A stretch of 64,000 nt of DNA, taken from contig NZ_SLVF01000006.1 in assembly GCF_004345365.1 (NCBI RefSeq), forward strand, positions 310,001 to 374,000. Direction: 5' to 3'. Below, piece after piece: positions 60,587-64,000 of the stretch. Numbering within the stretch: position 1 is the first letter of the stretch; each line of letters begins with the position of its first letter. Origin of the DNA: Kribbella sp. VKM Ac-2568 (GTDB lineage: Bacteria > Actinomycetota > Actinomycetes > Propionibacteriales > Kribbellaceae). The notes under the pieces are model-generated. The model searched no databases, was not told where the DNA came from, and was given only the letters and a program-made list of their open reading frames with translations. A program made the position numbers and the translations under genes.

Positions 60587-61087
60587 CTAGCTTGTGGGGA
60601 TGCCTCGGACGTGTTCGAAGATGAGGCTGGTTTCGGCGTGGCTGACCGCAGGATCTGCCGTGAGGTGGTCCAGGACGAACTCGCGGAGGGCGTCGGGGGA
60701 GGCGGCGGCCACGTGCAGCAGGTAGTCGTTGGCGCCGCTCACGTGGTAGAGCGCGAGGACGCCGGGCAGGCGTGGAGCCTGGTGGCGGAAGCGGTCGATC
60801 TCGTCGCGTGAGTGGGCGCCGATCCGGATCGCCACCATCGCCTGCAGCGGCTGCCCGAGCGCCGCCAGATCCACGTCCGCGTGGAATCCGCGGATCACCC
60901 CGCGCTCGCGCAGTGCGCGGACCCTCGTCAGGCAGGTCGACGGCGCGATCCCGGTCGCCTCGGCCAGTGCGTTGTTCGGCATCCGGCCGTCGGCCGTCAG
61001 CAGCCGGACCAGCTCCTGATCGACCTCGTCGAGCGCAGCAGCCACCGGCCGCGGGGCCGGTCCAGGCGTCCGACGATCCTTCGGCAT
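60587..61087 (-). CDS. Lrp/AsnC-family regulator
   Basis: A 166-residue protein from ATG 61087 (MPKDRRTPGPAPRP); the frame runs upstream to 61120. The AsnC-type helix-turn-helix is LDEVDQELVRLLTADGRMPNNALAEATGIAPSTCLTRVRALRERGVI, and the RAM effector domain follows (residues about 85-160). It is divergent from a trans-sulfuration enzyme. That pairing is known for methionine gamma-lyase in Pseudomonas, so it probably senses methionine or a related amino acid. Confidence 0.88.
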   Translation of the reverse strand: MPKDRRTPGPAPRPVAAALDEVDQELVRLLTADGRMPNNALAEATGIAPSTCLTRVRALRERGVIRGFHADVDLAALGQPLQAMVAIRIGAHSRDEIDRFRHQAPRLPGVLALYHVSGANDYLLHVAAASPDALREFVLDHLTADPAVSHAETSLIFEHVRGIPTS

Positions 61088-61103
61088 GCCCCCACTGTAA
61101 ATG

Positions 61104-61145
61104 TCATCCACAGAATCCACAGCGTGTGGACAAGCCTGTGGACGA
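61104..61145. promoter_or_regulatory. Second DnaA-box cluster (Lrp/trans-sulfuration promoter)
   Basis: Four boxes lie in 42 bp: TCATCCACA (61104-61112), GAATCCACA (61113-61121), the perfect TGTGGACAA (61125-61133, reverse strand TTGTCCACA) and TGTGGACGA (61137-61145). They are followed by AATTTTCTTCGGAACTATT, the AT-richest part of the region. Three further perfect boxes occur inside the downstream gene (61581, 61751, 62048). Confidence 0.6.
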
Positions 61146-61214
61146 ATTTTCTTCGGAACTATTGCACTCCGTCTGCAGAAGATTCCATCCTCGCCTCACC
61201 CGAAGGAGGCGAAG

Positions 61215-62375
61215 ATGACTCAGCCAGACACCCGCTCCGTGCACGCCGGCCGTGACGACCTCACCGCGCTCGGCGTCCACGTCCCGCCCATCGACCTCTC
61301 CACGACCTACCCGCTGCCCGGCGTGGCCGCCGGCGGCGCGTCGTATGACGCGTTGGCGCTCGGCAACGGCCCGGACGGCGGCAGCCTCGTCTACCAGCGG
61401 CTGTGGAATCCGAACGTCGCCCGCCTCGAGCAGGCGCTCGCCGAGCTCGAGCAGTGCGAGGGAGCCGTCGCCTTCGGCAGTGGCATGGCCGCCCTCACCG
61501 CCTGCCTGCTGGCGACCGTCGCCGCCGAACGCCCGCACGTGGTCGGCGTCCGCCCGCTGTACGGCGGGTCGGACCACCTGTTGTCCACAGGCCTCCTCGG
61601 TACGACGGTCACCTGGACCAGCCCGGGCGGCATCGCCGAGGCACTCCAGCCGGACACCGGACTGGTACTGGTGGAGACCCCCGCCAACCCGACGGTGGAA
61701 CTCGTGGACATCGCCGAGGTGACCCGCCTGGCCAACGGCGTGCCGGTGCTTGTGGACAACACCTTCGCCACCCCGGTGCTCCAGCGGCCAAGGGCGCAGG
61801 GGGCCACGTTGGTCCTGCACTCGGCGACGAAGTACCTCGGTGGGCATGGCGACGTGATGGGCGGCTTGGTTGCTGCCGACACCGAGTGGACCGCCCGGCT
61901 CCGGCAGATCCGTGCGCTCACCGGAGCACTCCTGCACCCGCTGGCGGCGTACGAGTTGCACCGCGGGCTCCAGACGCTGCCGGTACGGGTGCGCGCGCAG
62001 CAGGCCTCGGCAGCGAAGGTGGCCGACTGGCTGAGCACCCACCCGGCTGTGGACAAGGTGTACTACCCCGGCCTCCCCGAGTGCGACCCGCGCGGGCTGA
62101 TCGGCCGCCAGCAGGCAGGGCCGGGCGCAGTACTGGCCTTCACTACCGCAGGCGGGTACGACGCTGCCGCCCGGGTGGCCGCGTCGCTGCGGCTGATCAC
62201 CCATGCGGTGTCGCTAGGCGGGGTGGACACCCTGATCCAGCACCCGGCCGGGCTGACTCACCGGCTGGTCGCGGACGAGGCCAAGCCGCACGCAGGGCTG
62301 CTGCGGCTCAGCATCGGCCTCGAAGACCCAGACGACCTCACCGGCGATCTGGCTCAAGCCCTCGGTCAGCAGTAG
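61215..62375 (+). CDS. Trans-sulfuration PLP enzyme (cystathionine gamma-synthase/methionine gamma-lyase family)
   Basis: A 386-residue protein from ATG 61215 behind GAAGGAGG. Fold type I features: YQRLWNPNVARLEQALAELE, GSGMAALTACLL, VLVDNTFATPVLQRP, and the PLP lysine in LHSATKYLGGHGD. The C-terminal VSLGGVDTLIQHPAGLTH is that of the MetB/MGL group. The shorter Tyr/Arg-rich loops do not let me separate cystathionine gamma-lyase, methionine gamma-lyase and O-acyl-homoserine sulfhydrylase. The divergent Lrp regulator favours methionine gamma-lyase. Confidence 0.85.
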   Translation: MTQPDTRSVHAGRDDLTALGVHVPPIDLSTTYPLPGVAAGGASYDALALGNGPDGGSLVYQRLWNPNVARLEQALAELEQCEGAVAFGSGMAALTACLLATVAAERPHVVGVRPLYGGSDHLLSTGLLGTTVTWTSPGGIAEALQPDTGLVLVETPANPTVELVDIAEVTRLANGVPVLVDNTFATPVLQRPRAQGATLVLHSATKYLGGHGDVMGGLVAADTEWTARLRQIRALTGALLHPLAAYELHRGLQTLPVRVRAQQASAAKVADWLSTHPAVDKVYYPGLPECDPRGLIGRQQAGPGAVLAFTTAGGYDAAARVAASLRLITHAVSLGGVDTLIQHPAGLTHRLVADEAKPHAGLLRLSIGLEDPDDLTGDLAQALGQQ

Positions 62376-62385
62376 CCGGAGTACT

Positions 62386-62967
62386 TCACGCCGGCACGGG
62401 CGCCGGAGGACGCGTCAGCACCTGGTCGACGATCCCGTACTCCTGCGCCTGGTCCGGGGTGAACCAGCGGTCCCGGTCGAAGTCCGTCTCGATCCGGTCC
62501 AGCGGCTGCCCGGTCCGGTCGGCGAGCAGCCTGGCCAGGTCCTTCTTGGCCAGGATCATCTGCTCTGCCTGGGTCTTGATGTCGGTCGCGGTGCCACCCA
62601 TGCCGCCGAGCGGCTGGTGCATCATGATCCGCGAGTGCGGCAGCGCGAACCGCTTGCCGGGCGTGCCGCAGGTCAGCAGCACCTGGCCCATCGAGGCGAC
62701 CAGCCCCATCGCGTACGTCGCGACGTCGTTGCTGATGAAGTTCATCGTGTCGTAGATCGCCAGCCCGGCCGACACCGAGCCGCCGGGGGAGTTGATGTAG
62801 AGCGAGATGTCCGCCTTGGGGTCCTCGGCGTTCAGCAAGATCAGTTGGGCGCACAGGGCGTTCGCGTTCTCCTCCTTGATCTCTTCGCCGAGCACGACGA
62901 TGCGCTGCCAGAGCAGGCGCTGGTAGATGTGGTTGTCGAGGGCATTCGGTGACGTGGTCTCGCTCAT
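62386..62967 (-). CDS. clpP: ATP-dependent Clp protease proteolytic subunit
   Basis: A 193-residue protein from ATG 62967 (MSETTSPNALD). The catalytic triad is Ser92 (GLVASMGQ), His117 (IMMHQPLGG) and Asp166 (FDRDRWF). INSPGGSVSAGLAIYDTM is the ClpP hallmark. It is a single clpP divergent from an XRE regulator, the arrangement of the PopR/ClpP3-like secondary Clp systems in Streptomyces. It is therefore probably an auxiliary, inducible ClpP and not the housekeeping pair. Two TCTGC-N5-GCAGA sites separate the genes. Confidence 0.9.
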   Translation of the reverse strand: MSETTSPNALDNHIYQRLLWQRIVVLGEEIKEENANALCAQLILLNAEDPKADISLYINSPGGSVSAGLAIYDTMNFISNDVATYAMGLVASMGQVLLTCGTPGKRFALPHSRIMMHQPLGGMGGTATDIKTQAEQMILAKKDLARLLADRTGQPLDRIETDFDRDRWFTPDQAQEYGIVDQVLTRPPAPVPA

Positions 62968-63006
62968 GTCTCCAGCGTGGGCGCCACACGGCGATCCGGC
63001 CCGGGA

Positions 63007-63037
63007 ATCTGCCCTCGGCAGATCTGCCCACCGCAGA
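63007..63037. promoter_or_regulatory. Two adjoining TCTGC-N5-GCAGA operators
   Basis: TCTGC-N5-GCAGA occurs at 63008-63022 (extended to ATCTGCC/GGCAGAT, 63007-63023) and again at 63023-63037, in tandem, 15 bp apart. They lie between clpP and the XRE gene, 40-70 bp upstream of clpP and 54-83 bp upstream of the XRE GTG. Confidence 0.7.
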
Positions 63038-63090
63038 CCCGGGCGGGGTGGCACACTCGGTACAGGACATCGGACCGAGGAGGACCAGAC

Positions 63091-63447
63091 GTGTTGCTAC
63101 GCCAGGTGATCGGAAACGTCTTCCGCCGGCTGCGGCGCGAGCGGGGGATCACCCTGCGCGAGCTCGCCGAACAGGCTCAGGTGTCGGTGCCCTACCTGTC
63201 CGAGATCGAGCGCGGCCGCAAGGAGCCGTCCTCGGAGATCCTGGCCGCGATCTGCCGGGCGCTGGACCTCGAGCTGTCCGACCTGCTCGCCGAGGTGCAG
63301 TTCGACCTCGCCACCGCCGTGCGGGCCACCGTGCCGCTGCGGCTGCAGACCTCGTCGATCCGGGTGGCCGAATCGTCGCCGCAGCGCACCGTTTCGTCCC
63401 CTGGGGCGTACTCGACTTCCGCGCAGGCGTTCGCGCTGGTCGCCTAG
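63091..63447 (+). CDS. XRE-family regulator (ClgR/PopR-like)
   Basis: A 118-residue protein from GTG 63091 behind GAGGAGG. The XRE helix-turn-helix is at residues about 10-65 (GNVFRRLRRERGITLRELAEQAQVSVPYLSEIERGRKEPSSEIL), followed by a poorly structured tail ending in AQAFALVA. ClgR and PopR regulators of clpP genes have this size, and their C-terminal Ala-rich ends are themselves Clp degradation tags. The terminal residues here fit that idea. It probably activates or represses clpP through the tandem TCTGC-N5-GCAGA sites. Confidence 0.87.
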   Translation: MLLRQVIGNVFRRLRRERGITLRELAEQAQVSVPYLSEIERGRKEPSSEILAAICRALDLELSDLLAEVQFDLATAVRATVPLRLQTSSIRVAESSPQRTVSSPGAYSTSAQAFALVA

Positions 63448-63469
63448 TCAGTGCTCCGGTGGCTAGGTA

Positions 63470-64000
63470 GTGCTCTGGTACAGCAACCCTTCCGCTCAGG
63501 CCTGGCGTTGCTCAGCCGCGCCCGCTGACGCATTGGCCTTCCATCAAGGCCTGGCCGACTACCGGCCCACGCCGCTGACTGAAGTACCGGCGTTGGCTGC
63601 CGAACTCGGTGTCGGCCGCGTGCTGGTGAAGGACGAGTCGCAACGGTTGGGACTGCCCGCCTTCAAGGCGCTTGGCGCCTGGTGGGCCATCCACCGCACG
63701 TTGCAGGACCATCCGGACGTGACCCGACTCGTCACCGCGACCGATGGCAACCACGGTCGTGCAGTAGCCCGCATGGCCGCCATGCTCGGCCTCGAGTCAC
63801 ACGTGTTCATCCCGTACGTCGTGAGCGCCCCTGCGATCGAGGCCATCCGCTCCGAAGGCGCCACCGTCACGATCATCGAGGACTCGTACGACGCTGCTGT
63901 GGTTGCTGCGGCCGAGGCAGCTACTGGTAGCGCTGTGCTGATTCAGGACTCGGCTTGGCCCGGCTATGAGGTCGTGCCGCAGCGCATCGTCGACGGGTAC
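63470..64000 (+). CDS. PLP-dependent ammonia-lyase (diaminopropionate ammonia-lyase-like), 3' end outside window
   Basis: The frame is open from GTG 63470 to the window edge (177 codons). It starts VLWYSNPSAQAWRCSAAP and continues RPTPLTEVPALAAELG, VLVKDESQRLGLPAFKALGA (with the PLP lysine in PAFKALG) and VTATDGNHGRAVARMAAMLG (substrate loop). These mark fold type II PLP enzymes such as diaminopropionate or threonine ammonia-lyase. The WY-NP start and FKALGA sequence favour the diaminopropionate type. The start lacks a strong ribosome site and lies 22 bp after the XRE stop codon. Confidence 0.82.
   Translation, partial: MLWYSNPSAQAWRCSAAPADALAFHQGLADYRPTPLTEVPALAAELGVGRVLVKDESQRLGLPAFKALGAWWAIHRTLQDHPDVTRLVTATDGNHGRAVARMAAMLGLESHVFIPYVVSAPAIEAIRSEGATVTIIEDSYDAAVVAAAEAATGSAVLIQDSAWPGYEVVPQRIVDGY

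Overview
The window is about 70% G+C chromosomal DNA. GTG starts are common, genes are dense and there are many small one-component regulators, which together point to a filamentous or coccoid actinobacterium. The MATE-dnaB pair, an SCO6880-type module, an MsiK-like ATPase, many VOC, WYL, TetR and AraC genes and a DUF222-HNH protein fit Kribbellaceae/Nocardioidaceae best, with Kribbella as my guess. That assignment is inference. No rRNA, tRNA or CRISPR array was seen.

Layout. 1-5.4 kb: a co-directional module of a membrane-anchored SCO6880-family protein (cut by the window edge), a VirB4-like ATPase, a VirD4/TraG-like coupling protein and a DUF4913 protein, closed by a strong hairpin. 5.4-9 kb: a TetR gene divergent from a YrdB-type membrane gene with two matching operators, a charged coiled-coil protein and a MATE transporter. 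9-13.3 kb: a DnaA-box-rich, AT-tracted intergenic region, then dnaB carrying two inteins, one a class 3 intein in the P-loop and one a class 1 intein at the DLRESG site. 13.3-28.8 kb: small regulator/enzyme pairs (MerR-DoxX, WYL-FAD oxidase, LysR-MFS, AraC-NmrA-like) and the msiK-like shared sugar ABC ATPase.

29.4-33.7 kb is an accessory, decayed region. An erythromycin-esterase-like pseudogene appears to be split by a roughly 3.5 kb segment holding a DUF222-HNH (REP13E12-like) gene and a frameshifted DUF2199 remnant. 33.7-46.3 kb holds a DrrAB-like exporter with a divergent WYL regulator, several oxidoreductases, a prolyl aminopeptidase with a MarR regulator, a UbiA prenyltransferase, and a streptogramin lyase (Vgb) translationally coupled to a broken ABC-F gene. 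46.5-58.9 kb has secreted metalloprotease-like proteins, a two-component pair whose kinase lacks the phosphoacceptor histidine, an epoxide hydrolase, a HelD-like ATPase and a protealysin-type M4 protease. 58.9-64 kb has an FMN reductase behind a textbook SoxR-type promoter, a luciferase-like monooxygenase, an Lrp regulator divergent from a trans-sulfuration enzyme across a second DnaA-box cluster, ClpP with a divergent XRE regulator, and a truncated PLP ammonia-lyase.

Recurring themes are divergent regulator/target pairs with visible palindromic operators, a shared GGACA-N5-TGTCC motif at two WYL-regulator promoters (one of them imperfect) and a VOC-gene promoter, and resistance-type genes in different stages of decay.
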